From an uncultured Rubrobacteraceae bacterium (GTDB lineage: Bacteria > Actinomycetota > Rubrobacteria > Rubrobacterales > Rubrobacteraceae), in NCBI GenBank assembly GCA_902806015.1, contig CADCUZ010000151.1:1-21616 (forward strand): 21,616 nt of DNA. Reading direction: 5' to 3'. Under the pieces are notes generated by a model that made no database searches, was not told where the DNA came from, and saw only the letters and a program-made list of their open reading frames with translations. The position numbers and the translations under genes are program-made. Each line of letters opens with the position of its first letter. The first letter of the stretch is position 1. Shown piece by piece: positions 1 through 6,222 of the stretch.

Positions 1-119
1 CGGCGCCTCCGCGGGGTCGGGCCCAGGGGTGGCGGACGCGGGCGACCTGCCCACGCGACGGGCAACCAACCCGGCCAAACTCGCGGCCAGGCGGTACGCT
101 CTGCGGAGCGCCCGGCTAA

Positions 120-323
120 GTGTCTGCTCCGCCGGGGTTCAAGTAGGTGTTCCGAGTAACTTCCCGGACAAAGGGCGAATTCCGCCTCCGTGTATACGGG
201 CCGCCCCGCTTGAACGACGAGGACCGGACCGCCTAGACGCCAGGTTCGGCCGAGGACGAGTTAGATCCAGACGACGACAATGACGGTGTGCTCGAGAAGG
301 ACGACGATGGGGAGGACGACTAG
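120..323 (+). pseudogene. C-terminal remnant of an unknown protein with an acidic, calcium-repeat-like tail
   Basis: In the frame that ends with TAG at 321-323, a coherent protein-like reading can be followed back to about 120, interrupted by TAG at 144-146 and at 234-236. The last part reads DELDPDDDNDGVLEKDDDGE followed by DD and stop, an Asp-rich run that resembles thrombospondin type 3 calcium-binding repeats (DxDxDG spacing). No usable start codon or ribosome site precedes it, so I read it as a decayed gene end. An overlapping ORF in another frame (29-283) has arginine-rich composition without recognisable features. The strong hairpin at 352-386 lies 28 bp downstream, as expected for the terminator of a gene ending here. 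I do not recognise the parent family. Positions 1-119 hold nothing else I can support. Confidence 0.3.
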
Positions 324-351
324 GCTACCTCACAGCAGAAGTAGCGCGCTA

Positions 352-386
352 CAAAGGGAGCGACCCCTGAGGGGTCGCTCCCTTTG
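352..386. terminator. Perfect 16-bp hairpin, probable bidirectional terminator
   Basis: CAAAGGGAGCGACCCC (352-367) and its exact complement (371-386) flank a 3-nt TGA loop. The right side is followed by CTTTCT and the left side contains AAA, so both strands have a short, weak T-run. It sits between the plus-strand acidic-tail remnant ending at 323 and the minus-strand UspA remnant ending at 513, where a terminator for both would be expected. Confidence 0.7.
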
Positions 387-412
387 CTTTCTCTGAGAGA
401 CGTTGTCGGGAG

Positions 413-452
413 CGGACTTCTGAGAACACCCCTTCCACGCACTTGGGCGAAT
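413..452 (-). repeat. Copy 1 of a dispersed 40-nt repeat (possible paralogous gene-end remnant)
   Basis: Positions 413-452 match 5420-5459 at about 32 of 40 bases without gaps by hand comparison, and the inner 29 bases differ only by five transitions. Read on the minus strand both encode a similar peptide: YSPKCVEGVFSEVR here and HSPEYVGGAFYEVR in the other copy. This suggests decayed ends of two related genes rather than a transposon end. Parent family not recognised. Confidence 0.4.
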
Positions 453-512
453 AAGCCCCGCCTTGCGAAGCTACTCGGGCCGCCCAAACCCTGAGGATCG
501 GCCCCGCCTGGG

Positions 513-917
513 TCAGGTCACCGGGTCGCCGTCCACATCCGACGTCTGGACGATCAGAACGTCGCACTGCGCGTTCTTCGCGACGTCGCCGGGCACCGAG
601 CCGAGCAGCTGACCGTCGGCAGAGCCGAGGCCGCGGTTGCCGACGACGATCACGTTCGCCGGGTTCGCCCCCGCGACTTCGAGCAAGGCCTTCGCCGGGC
701 TGCCCTCGACGATCCGCGTTTCGGTGTTCCGGACGCGCTCGTTGGAGAGCTCATTGATCGACGTGCGGAGCGCCGCCCGGGCGGCCTCCTCGCCGTACAG
801 TAACCGCCGAACGCCGGGCACCCGTTTGCCGGTGGCCGTCGTCTTGGCCTCCGACTCGGGGGTGTACGCAGAGACGACGACCAGCCGCGCGTCCGCGGCC
901 GAGGCGCAGTGTTGATC
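513..917 (-). pseudogene. UspA-family universal stress protein, N-terminally truncated
   Basis: The reading frame from 917 down to TGA at 513-515 encodes the C-terminal three quarters of a UspA-type nucleotide-binding protein. Visible are the strand ADARLVVVSAYTP, the segment VEGSPAKALLEVA, then VIVVGNRGLGS and the ATP-motif end GQLLGSVPGDVAKNAQCDVL, which fits the G-2x-G-9x-G(S/T) pattern. The first strand with the usual V-G-x-D-G-S (about 25-30 residues) is missing, and the frame reaches an in-frame TAG at 918-920. A GTG at 819-821 could start a 102-residue piece, but that would discard the first alpha/beta unit. The break coincides with the left end of the inverted-repeat element at 918-1056. 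Usp proteins bind ATP or sense stress in the cytoplasm; this copy is probably non-functional. Confidence 0.75.
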
Positions 918-1056
918 CTATAGCGGTAATCATTGCAGTTGGTCCGCTTCTATTACACCGACGAACGAGGGCGACAGAAAGAGCATCGGAACTTTCGGCA
1001 TGGCGGTATGAGCAGACGAAGCGGCGGGGGTTCAGTGTCGTTGCATACCGCTATAG
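918..1056. mobile_element. 139-bp MITE-like element with 11-bp terminal inverted repeats
   Basis: CTATAGCGGTA at 918-928 is matched by its exact reverse complement TACCGCTATAG at 1046-1056, and the similarity extends inward after a 4-5 nt offset (TTGCA at 933-937, TGCA at 1042-1045). The interval encodes no convincing protein in any frame. The left end lies exactly where homology of the UspA remnant stops. I cannot see a clear target-site duplication outside the repeats. It could be a miniature inverted-repeat element or the collapsed remains of an insertion sequence; the family is not recognised. Confidence 0.45.
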
Positions 1057-1098
1057 AAGCCCCAAGCCATAACATGTCTGGCGTGCCCGTATCTTCTG

Positions 1099-1130
1099 CC
1101 GAACTCCGAGCCCGTGGGCTCGGAGTTCGG
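1099..1130 (-). terminator. Perfect 15-bp hairpin downstream of the ferredoxin gene
   Basis: CCGAACTCCGAGCCC (1099-1113) pairs exactly with GGGCTCGGAGTTCGG (1116-1130), leaving a 2-nt GT gap that in practice becomes a 4-nt loop. It lies about 70 bp beyond the ferredoxin stop on the minus strand. No T-run follows, so it may act as a factor-dependent terminator or as a 3' end protector. Confidence 0.5.
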
Positions 1131-1198
1131 TCTACGAATGTCCAACGATCGGCTGCAGAACCTCGTCCGGATCTCGAGGTTCTCGGAGAAGCCAACTC

Positions 1199-1564
1199 TT
1201 AGGCGGGTTTTGCGACCCACTGCGGTTCTGGGGTGATCTGCGGCTGCGGTTTGTTGCCGGGACCGTCGAGGCCGGTGGACGCGACCGTCATCAGGGGACG
1301 GACCTTCATGTCGTGGCCGCAGACGGCCTGGCACGAGAGGCGGACCTGCCCTAGGAGGTCGCGGCTCTGGAGGACCTCCAGCTCGGCCTGCGTCATGCGG
1401 TCAGGCTCGCCTTCGAGGAACTCCACGCGGCAGGTGGTGCACTTGGCGTAGGCGCCGCAGCGATGCAGGATATCGACACCGGCGTCCTCCTCGATCGCCA
1501 GGACCAGCCGCTTTCCTTCAGGAATATCGAAAGTCCCTGCGCCTTCCACTTCTAGTTTAGGCAT
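1199..1564 (-). CDS. 2Fe-2S ferredoxin (adrenodoxin/plant-type fold)
   Basis: A 121-residue protein with the C-x5-C-x2-C-xn-C pattern of [2Fe-2S] ferredoxins: C36, C42 and C45 in RCGAYAKCTTCRVEF, and C78 in RLSCQAV. The N-terminal half (IPEGKRLVLAIEEDAGVDI) matches the beta-grasp start of the family. The last 30 residues are Pro-rich and extend past the usual end. The ATG at 1562-1564 is preceded by GGAG with suitable spacing. The protein would be a cytoplasmic one-electron carrier. Its redox partner cannot be deduced from neighbours: an OsmC peroxiredoxin lies 107 bp upstream in the same orientation, and no reductase or oxygenase is adjacent. I am sure of the family, not of the pathway. Confidence 0.9.
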   Translation of the reverse strand: MPKLEVEGAGTFDIPEGKRLVLAIEEDAGVDILHRCGAYAKCTTCRVEFLEGEPDRMTQAELEVLQSRDLLGQVRLSCQAVCGHDMKVRPLMTVASTGLDGPGNKPQPQITPEPQWVAKPA

Positions 1565-1671
1565 TCATTGCTCCATTGGTAGCATTCGTTGCGCGGGCCG
1601 ACCATCGCCTATCATTGATAAGAGCGGCTTGGTGGGTACGTGGACGCTTGTTCCATGGCCCGCACCAGGGG

Positions 1672-2109
1672 TTAGTCCAGGGTGGCGTTTACCCGCAAGT
1701 CCGCGCTGCCGCGCAGGGCGTTGGTGACGGGGCAGACCTGGTCGGCCTGCTCGACGGCCTGCTGGAAGCCGTCGGCGTCGAGGCCGGGGACACGCCCGTG
1801 GACGTCGAGGGTCTCGGTGGTGATCTTGAGGCTCCCCATGTCGAGCACGCAGGTGGCGTTTACCCGCAACTCCTCCGCGTCGTTGCCGCCCTCGGCGAGC
1901 ACGTTGGAGAGCGCCATCGCGTAGCAGCTCGCGTGGGCCGCGGCGATAAGCTCCTCGGGCGAGGTGTTGCCGTTCGGGTTCTCGGTGCGGGTGGCGAAGC
2001 TGACGTTGGCCCCCGTCCACGCCCCGCTGCTGGCGAGGTCGAAGGTGCCAGAGCCGCTCTGCAAGTTGCCGTTCCAAACCACTTCCGCGCGTCGTTCCGC
2101 AGTAGCCAC
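1672..2109 (-). CDS. OsmC-family hydroperoxide reductase (peroxiredoxin)
   Basis: A 145-residue protein, the normal length for OsmC/Ohr. It has the first catalytic cysteine C62 in SPEELIAAAHASCYAMALS and the second at C126 in QVCPVTNALRG, the thiol pair that reduces organic or fatty-acid hydroperoxides in the cytoplasm. The stretch TSPEELIAAAHASCYAMALS is more OsmC-like than Ohr-like. An extra cysteine, C87, lies in NATCVLD. The start is GTG at 2107-2109 with AGGAG about nine bases upstream; an ATG four bases further upstream is out of frame. A decayed second copy of the same gene lies directly upstream (2172-2531), so this is the surviving member of a tandem duplication. Confidence 0.9.
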   Translation of the reverse strand: MATAERRAEVVWNGNLQSGSGTFDLASSGAWTGANVSFATRTENPNGNTSPEELIAAAHASCYAMALSNVLAEGGNDAEELRVNATCVLDMGSLKITTETLDVHGRVPGLDADGFQQAVEQADQVCPVTNALRGSADLRVNATLD

Positions 2110-2171
2110 GCATCTCTCCTATCTGTTATTACGGATACTACGCCCTTGATCCTACCCAGGATCGCCGGAAT

Positions 2172-2531
2172 CTAACCTTCCGCCCGGGTGGTGTTGACCC
2201 CGATCTCGACGTTGCCTTTGAGGGCGTTGCAGGCGGGGCGGAGGTGGTGCGCGTGTTCGCAGCGCTGCGGAATCCGTCCTCGTTCGGGGTGCAGGCGGCC
2301 TCGACCCCTACGCTCTCGGGCGGCGTGCCGCGTTCGTCCAAAACCATCGGACAGGGTGGTCGCGCAGAGCAGCTCGCGTGGGCCGCGACGGTAAGCTCCT
2401 CGGGGCTCGTGCGCGAGGAACCAGATAACGGGGGCCTCACCCCACATCCAGTTGCCCACTGTGCAGCTGCCCCGCCCCTCCTCAAGGGTCCCCTTCCAAC
2501 CGACCTCGGCCCGCCTCCGCGCCGGCGCCAT
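2172..2531 (-). pseudogene. Decayed tandem copy of the OsmC gene
   Basis: The start (ATG at 2529-2531 with GGGAGG upstream) reads MAPARRRAEVGWKGTLEEG, closely matching the beginning of the intact OsmC next door. The central SPEELTVAAHASC, carrying the first catalytic cysteine, lies in a different frame, and the end (ACNALKGNVEIGVNTTRAEG) returns to the first. At least two frameshifts are therefore present, and about 25-40 residues between the two cysteine regions are missing. The second catalytic Cys-Pro is replaced (RPAC in place of CPVT). It cannot make an active peroxiredoxin. Confidence 0.8.
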
Positions 2532-2585
2532 GGCTTCCTCCCGTTCGTGTACGAGACCGGGTGCTACCAGAGCCCGGAGGGACGG

Positions 2586-3239
2586 CTACCCGTCGCGCGC
2601 GGCCTCCTCCGTCTTGCTCCGGTAGACCTCCGGGTCCTCCTCTTCCAGGCGCACGGCGTCGGCGGTGGTGATCGTCCCGTTGAACAGGAAGGCCGTCTGG
2701 CGCAAGGAAGACTCCAGGTCGAACGGGTCGAGTGCCGAGGTGGCGTCTTTGGGAACGACGACGTCGTACCAGCGCAGGGCCGCGCTCGCCGCCGTGTAGT
2801 GGACGCAAATGTTTGCGACCGTGCCGCAGATCAGCAGGTTGTCCGTGCCCCACATTCGCAGGAAATGGTCGAGGTGGGTGCCGTAGAAGGCGTCGTAGCG
2901 GACCTTCCGGATCACGAGCTCGTCCTCGCGCGGCGCAAGCTCGTCCACGATCTCCCAACCCCAGGTGCCCTCGCGGGCGTGCCCGGGCCAGATGTCCCAC
3001 TCGGGGTCGTCTGCCGTGTGCGTGTCCTGGCTGTAGACGACCCTCATCCCGGAGCGCCGGGCGCCGTCCAGCAACCTTCTTATGGTCGGAATCGTGCCTT
3101 CCGCGTCTGGGACGAGGAGAGAGCCACCCTCCTTCACGAAGTCGTTTTGCATGTCGATTACGACGAGGGCGGTCCGCGAGGGGTCCAGCCGAACTTCCCC
3201 GTGTACCTCGTACTGCGGAACCTCGACGGTGCGGGCCAT
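2586..3239 (-). CDS. Isochorismatase-family cysteine hydrolase
   Basis: A 217-residue alpha/beta protein with the family's catalytic triad: D29 in ALVVIDMQNDF, K112 in VIRKVRYDAFYGT, and nucleophile C145 in CGTVANICVHYTA, preceded by the V141-A142 site of the typical cis-peptide. D72 and H74 (SQDTHTADD) match the metal-binding D-x-H of nicotinamidases, and WPGHAREGTWGWEI is the usual loop after it. Members hydrolyse nicotinamide, N-carbamoyl compounds, ureidoacrylate or isochorismate; I cannot separate these here. The ATG at 3237-3239 has GGAGG five bases upstream. The neighbours (OsmC remnant, EamA transporter) give no clear pathway. Cytoplasmic; no signal peptide. Confidence 0.9.
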   Translation of the reverse strand: MARTVEVPQYEVHGEVRLDPSRTALVVIDMQNDFVKEGGSLLVPDAEGTIPTIRRLLDGARRSGMRVVYSQDTHTADDPEWDIWPGHAREGTWGWEIVDELAPREDELVIRKVRYDAFYGTHLDHFLRMWGTDNLLICGTVANICVHYTAASAALRWYDVVVPKDATSALDPFDLESSLRQTAFLFNGTITTADAVRLEEEDPEVYRSKTEEAARDG

Positions 3240-3297
3240 AGGAACCTCCCCAAAATGTCGACATCTCCCCGCATTTTACCGCCTGCGGGGCCCCGCC

Positions 3298-3573
3298 CTA
3301 CCGCCCGAAGTAGAAGGCGTCGAGGCCGGCGTAGAGGTTGCTCGCGGCGGGATTTCCGCCGGTAACGGTGAGCGTGAGCGTGTGGGAATCCTTCTGAAGC
3401 CGCGCCCGGCCGAAGATCAAAGCCGCGGCACCGGCCCCACCCGGCATCACGAACGTCCAGCGGTCGATCTCGCCAACGCGCGAAACGGCCTCCGCACGCC
3501 GCTGCTCCCGGTTGCCCCCAACGGTCACGAGCCCTCCCGTGACTTGTTTCCACGCCGCGGGCAAGCATAGCAA
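3298..3573 (-). pseudogene. Probable C-terminal fragment of a beta-sandwich protein
   Basis: A 91-codon frame ending at TAG 3298-3300. Its last 45 residues (GAAALIFGRARLQKDSHTLT, then LTVTGGNPAASNLYAGLDAF) look like the final strands of a carbohydrate-binding-module-like beta-sandwich as found at the end of secreted glycoside hydrolases, where TLTVTGxxNPAS...GLDAF is common. The only start is TTG at 3571-3573 without a clear ribosome site, and no signal peptide or catalytic domain precedes it. I read it as a leftover tail of a larger gene, although a small standalone gene is possible. Confidence 0.4.
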
Positions 3574-3636
3574 CGGGCCTTTCGAGACGAATTTCGGCGC
3601 TGTAAGTCTTGCTTCAAGAGTAGGCTAAACGGGCTG

Positions 3637-4485
3637 CTACTTTCCCCGCCGCAGGACGGGCAGTATCTCCCCGATCACGAGCGCGGAGAGGATCAGGGCG
3701 GCGCCGAGGATCTGGACGGCGCCGAGCCTGTCCCCCGCAAGCCAGTAGCCGAAGAGGGCGGCGAAGAGGGGCTCCATGGTCAAGATAATGGCGGTCCGCG
3801 CCGCCGGTACCTTCTGCTGCACCGTTGTCTGGACCAAAAAGGCCCCGGCCGAAGCGAGAAGCCCCGTGACGAGCAATGCTGCCCAGACCTCCGGCGGGGG
3901 GAAGTAAACGGGGGCGAAGAAGGGCCAAGCCAAGGCGAAGAGCAGGGCCATCGCCAGGATCTGGGCGAGCGTCAACCCGCCGGCGTCGTAGGCGGCGGCG
4001 TAGCGGGAGAGGAGCGCTATGTGCAGGCCGAGGGCCGCCGCGCACAAGAGGGTGAGCATATCCCCCCAGTTGGCGCCCTCGGGCCCGCCCCCGGCCAATA
4101 GGACCATCCCGACCAGGCTCAAGACGACCGCCACGACGACCTGCCGCGAGGCGCTGGCGCCGAAGATGAGCCGATCGGCCAAAGGGGCGAAGACGACGAA
4201 GAGGCCGGTGATGAGGCCCGAGTTGGTGGGCGTGGTGAAGAGCAACCCCGTCGTCTGGAAGACGTAGCCCGCCGCCAGCACCACGCCGATGCCGCCACCG
4301 ACGAGCAGCGACCGTCGGGTTAGCCTGCGCCCATAGATCGGGACGAGCGCGGCGCCGGCAAGCACGAAGCGCGCCGCCAGAAAAGGCAGCACACCGTAGA
4401 TGGCGATGGCGTCCTGGACAACGACGAACGTCCAGCCCCAAACTGCCGTCACAGCCACGAGCAGGAGGGTGTAGATCAGGCGCAC
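3637..4485 (-). CDS. EamA/DMT-superfamily transporter
   Basis: A 282-residue hydrophobic protein with about ten membrane segments arranged as two EamA repeats. The first begins LLLVAVTAVWGWTFVVVQDA and contains FLAARFVLAGAALVP; the second includes GLHIALLSRYAAAYDAGG and AARTAIILTMEPLFAALFGY, the conserved end of the family (EP in helix 9). It would sit in the cytoplasmic membrane and export or import a small metabolite; substrate not predictable. The chosen start is GTG 4483-4485, giving the normal N-terminus; the frame stays open far upstream only because it crosses other genes in a GC-rich region. No strong ribosome site is seen. It lies 14 bp after the SIS remnant's stop codon, suggesting former co-transcription. 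Confidence 0.85.
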   Translation of the reverse strand: MRLIYTLLLVAVTAVWGWTFVVVQDAIAIYGVLPFLAARFVLAGAALVPIYGRRLTRRSLLVGGGIGVVLAAGYVFQTTGLLFTTPTNSGLITGLFVVFAPLADRLIFGASASRQVVVAVVLSLVGMVLLAGGGPEGANWGDMLTLLCAAALGLHIALLSRYAAAYDAGGLTLAQILAMALLFALAWPFFAPVYFPPPEVWAALLVTGLLASAGAFLVQTTVQQKVPAARTAIILTMEPLFAALFGYWLAGDRLGAVQILGAALILSALVIGEILPVLRRGK

Positions 4486-4499
4486 GGCCGCCAGTCTAC

Positions 4500-4928
4500 C
4501 TACAAACGTCCCGAAACGTCCGCCCTTGCGAACCGCGGGTCGTCGGCCCGAAAGTTGTCCGGGTTGGTGCCGCGCGCGAGCGCGAGGTGGTAAGAGAACA
4601 GTTGCAGCGGCACGAGGCAGGTGAGCGCGGAGAAGGCTTCCGGAACGGGGCAAACCATGAGGCGTTCGGCGCTGGGCGGCACGTCCCCCACGCCATCGTC
4701 CACGACGACGACCGCGGAGCCCACCTCTTCGGCGAGCCCCGCTATTTCGGGGGTACGCTCCCGCGCCGCACCTTCCGGGGCTATAAGGACGAAGAGGTCC
4801 TCGGCTTCGACGCACTGGAAGGGGCCGTGGAGCATGGTCTCGGTCGGTACGCCCTCGGCCTGAAAGGAGGTCTCCTTGATCTTGAGCGCCGCTTCCGAGG
4901 CCGTCACCACGTCTGGCCCGCCTCCCGT
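4500..4928 (-). pseudogene. SIS-domain sugar isomerase/deglycase, N-terminal half missing
   Basis: The frame ending at 4500 matches only the second SIS domain of the GlmS/AgaS-like family: TGGGPDVVTASEAALKIKET (in place of the usual GRGP...EGALKLKE), then TETMLHGPFQCVEAEDLFVL, and the characteristic end VPLQLFSYHLALARGTNPDN. A full family member is about 330-350 residues; only about 142 codons remain. Upstream of about 4928 the frame stays open but has no family resemblance and meets the divergent gene at 4996. GTG at 4908-4910 could start a 136-residue product, but the sugar-phosphate site is built from both domains, so activity is unlikely. Confidence 0.65.
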
Positions 4929-4963
4929 GCTCGCCGCGCTTGATCCGGAATGGCTTAGTGAGT

Positions 4964-4995
4964 TTGACGTTCGGCAGTTTTGATAGACTCCCTAC
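4964..4995 (+). promoter_or_regulatory. Candidate leaderless promoter for the 119-aa gene
   Basis: A TAGACT box (4984-4989) lies six bases before the ATG at 4996, the TANNNT-plus-6/7 arrangement typical of leaderless transcripts in actinobacteria, and no ribosome site is visible. A TTGACG at 4964-4969 resembles a -35 box but the 14-bp spacer is short, so only the -10 assignment has support. Confidence 0.4.
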
Positions 4996-5355
4996 ATGAA
5001 CCGTTATGGTATCGACGTGCGCCTGACCCCGCAGGGGCGACAGTTGTTGCGACCCGGAGAAGCCCTCGTCCTCGACTGGCACCGGATGGCGATCTGCTGC
5101 GCCGGCGCTGGAGAGACGAGCCTCTACGCTATGAAGGAGGAGAAGGCCCGAGGGCGCAAGGGCCTGGTGCGTCTTAAGGGAGAGGATCCGATCTATGCCG
5201 CCCGCGCGATCTTCCCACACCTAGCTGGGAGCGAGGTGATCGTTGATGCCCGCAGGACCTTAGGCATCCGACGCTTCACCTCGAACCTGCCGGGCGACTT
5301 TGGCCTGCGCGCCATAATGGGGCGCCTACCGGACCCCGACAAAGCCGCTCGCTAG
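4996..5355 (+). CDS. Unrecognised 119-aa protein with a Cys-Cys motif
   Basis: I do not recognise this family with confidence. It starts MNRYGIDVRLTPQGRQLLRP, has an adjacent cysteine pair C34-C35 in HRMAICCAGAGETSL, a basic middle (EEKARGRKGLVRLKGED) and an alternating, probably beta-rich second half containing GSEVIVDARRTLGIRRFTSN. No signal peptide or membrane segment. The layout (short strand, helix, then a Cys-Cys near residue 35) faintly recalls HesB-like or 'CC/Se motif' small proteins, but that is only a visual impression. The ATG is the only sensible start, with no ribosome site and a -10 box six bases upstream. It is divergent from the SIS remnant. Base and codon use resemble its neighbours. 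Confidence 0.65.
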   Translation: MNRYGIDVRLTPQGRQLLRPGEALVLDWHRMAICCAGAGETSLYAMKEEKARGRKGLVRLKGEDPIYAARAIFPHLAGSEVIVDARRTLGIRRFTSNLPGDFGLRAIMGRLPDPDKAAR

Positions 5356-5419
5356 CTACTTCGAGGGGCCGACAAAACCGGAGCCCCAAGATTTGGGCGC
5401 CTACCCTTCTCATACCCGT

Positions 5420-5459
5420 CGAACTTCGTAGAACGCCCCTCCCACGTACTCGGGTGAAT
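5420..5459 (-). repeat. Copy 2 of the dispersed 40-nt repeat
   Basis: Counterpart of 413-452. On the minus strand it reads HSPEYVGGAFYEVRRV and then TGA at 5410-5412, so this copy keeps a stop codon where the other has lost it. Differences between copies are mainly transitions. Confidence 0.4.
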
Positions 5460-5494
5460 GCCGTTGGAATCGATCGTGTTTCCTCGTTAGCATG

Positions 5495-5518
5495 CCCGCA
5501 AGCCACGCGGCTTGCGGG
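5495..5518. terminator. 10-bp hairpin, terminator-like
   Basis: CCCGCAAGCC (5495-5504) pairs perfectly with GGCTTGCGGG (5509-5518) around an ACGC loop, followed by TTGCTTGC on the plus strand. It could end the transcript of the 119-aa gene 140 bp upstream. It lies only 20 bases before the ribosome site at 5538, so a former attenuator is an alternative. Confidence 0.5.
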
Positions 5519-5548
5519 TTGCTTGCAGATCCTCCACAAGGAGGGGAC

Positions 5549-5635
5549 GTGATCCGACTGCACAACAACCTGTCCTCCGACAACGGCTATAAGGCGCGCC
5601 TGCTCCTGGCACTTTCTAAAAGGCCGCACCAATAG
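5549..5635 (+). pseudogene. Glutathione S-transferase N-terminal fragment
   Basis: A 28-codon frame starting at GTG 5549, directly behind a near-perfect AAGGAGGGG ribosome site, reads VIRLHNNLSSDNGYKARLLL before ending at TAG 5633-5635. This matches the first strand and helix of thioredoxin-fold GST proteins, and is similar to the minus-strand remnant at 5775-6093 (DYLPSGNGYKVRLLLAQLGV). Nothing of the remaining ~180 residues follows. It is the stub of a second GST gene that kept its translation signal. If translated, the product would be a non-functional peptide. Confidence 0.6.
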
Positions 5636-5774
5636 GTAGCTTGCCAGCAGGTACGTGGGCGCGAGTTGCACAAGCGAAGGTAACGGTACGCCTGTGCCCA
5701 GTCGCTAAGTACTTGCTAATCCAAACCGCTCAGTGCCCTCCTCGGTCAGCAGGGCACGAAACCTAAGCCCGACC

Positions 5775-6093
5775 GTTCTGTGAAATATGAAGGTTTCTAC
5801 CGAAGAACATCCACCGCAACACCTGGCGCCCCCCAATCGTTTGTCGGGAAAGAGGGGCGTGCCGTCGGCCAGGTAAACAGGATCGCACCGGACTTTGCCA
5901 GAAACGTGCCGTCGTCCGTTTCGGGCACCGGGACGCGACCGTTCGGGTTGATCCCATCCAGGAACCCGGGCATGCGGGTCTCGTTACGGGTAATGTCGTG
6001 CCCGATCCGCTAGAAGGCGACGCCGAGTTGCGCCAGCAGGAGCCGGACCTTGTAGCCGTTCCCGGAGGGCAGATAATCGTGCGGGATCGTGCG
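5775..6093 (-). pseudogene. Glutathione S-transferase remnant
   Basis: Across three frames the minus strand spells a GST N-terminal domain: DYLPSGNGYKVRLLLAQLGV, then TAG in place of the next residue (6011-6013), then RIGHDITRNETRMPGFLDGI and NPNGRVPVPETDDGTFLAKS, which includes the usual glutathione-binding V-P and E/K-S positions. The frame then shifts to YLADGTPLFPDKRL and again to GRQVLRWMFFGRN, the start of the helical C-terminal domain. The helical domain itself is missing. One stop, two frameshifts and a truncation make it clearly dead. It joins the DUF1272 start at about 6093 with no stop between. Confidence 0.8.
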
Positions 6094-6222
6094 GCCCCCG
6101 AACCGCGCCCGAGCCGTGCAACGTTCGCAGAAGGTACACCCGTAGCTACAGTCGAACACCGCGCCGCCCTCGGCCAGGGCAAGCCCGCAGCGCTCCCACC
6201 CGCCGCGCATCTCCAAGCTCAT
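6094..6222 (-). pseudogene. DUF1272 zinc-binding protein, N-terminal two thirds, fused to a GST remnant
   Basis: From ATG 6220-6222 the frame reads MSLEMRGGWERCGLALAEGG and then DCSYGCTFCERCTARARF. This matches DUF1272 (LEMRxxxERC...CSYxCTFCxxC), a small family with zinc-ribbon-like cysteine pairs. The expected end (CPNCGGELVRRP) is missing; instead the frame runs straight into the GST sequence through RTIPHDYLPSG. The ATG overlaps the cupin stop codon (ATGA), so it was the last gene of a coupled trio. A deletion joining two formerly separate genes is the simplest explanation. Confidence 0.75.

Larger units (their letters stand above)
5356..5548. other. Non-coding stretch with a repeat copy, a hairpin and a strong ribosome site
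   Basis: No gene is supported here. The stretch holds the second copy of the dispersed 40-nt repeat (5420-5459), a terminator-like hairpin (5495-5518), and an excellent AAGGAGGGG ribosome site at 5538-5546 that now serves only the 28-codon GST fragment. A minus-strand frame covering 5276-5671 looks like a composition artefact. Confidence 0.5.

Noticed and set aside
933..1202. Possible small gene MQLVRFYYTDERGR on the plus strand inside the inverted-repeat element
   Set aside because: It runs out of the element through the terminator hairpin and has no ribosome site or similarity to a transposase.
2244..3365. 373-codon plus-strand frame
   Set aside because: It overlies the OsmC remnant and the well-supported isochorismatase-family gene on the other strand and shows only GC-driven residue bias.
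4486..5220. Upstream extension of the EamA transporter frame into a 527-codon ORF
   Set aside because: The extra part crosses the SIS remnant and the divergent 119-aa gene in other frames and has no membrane or family similarity; the transporter N-terminus fits GTG 4485.
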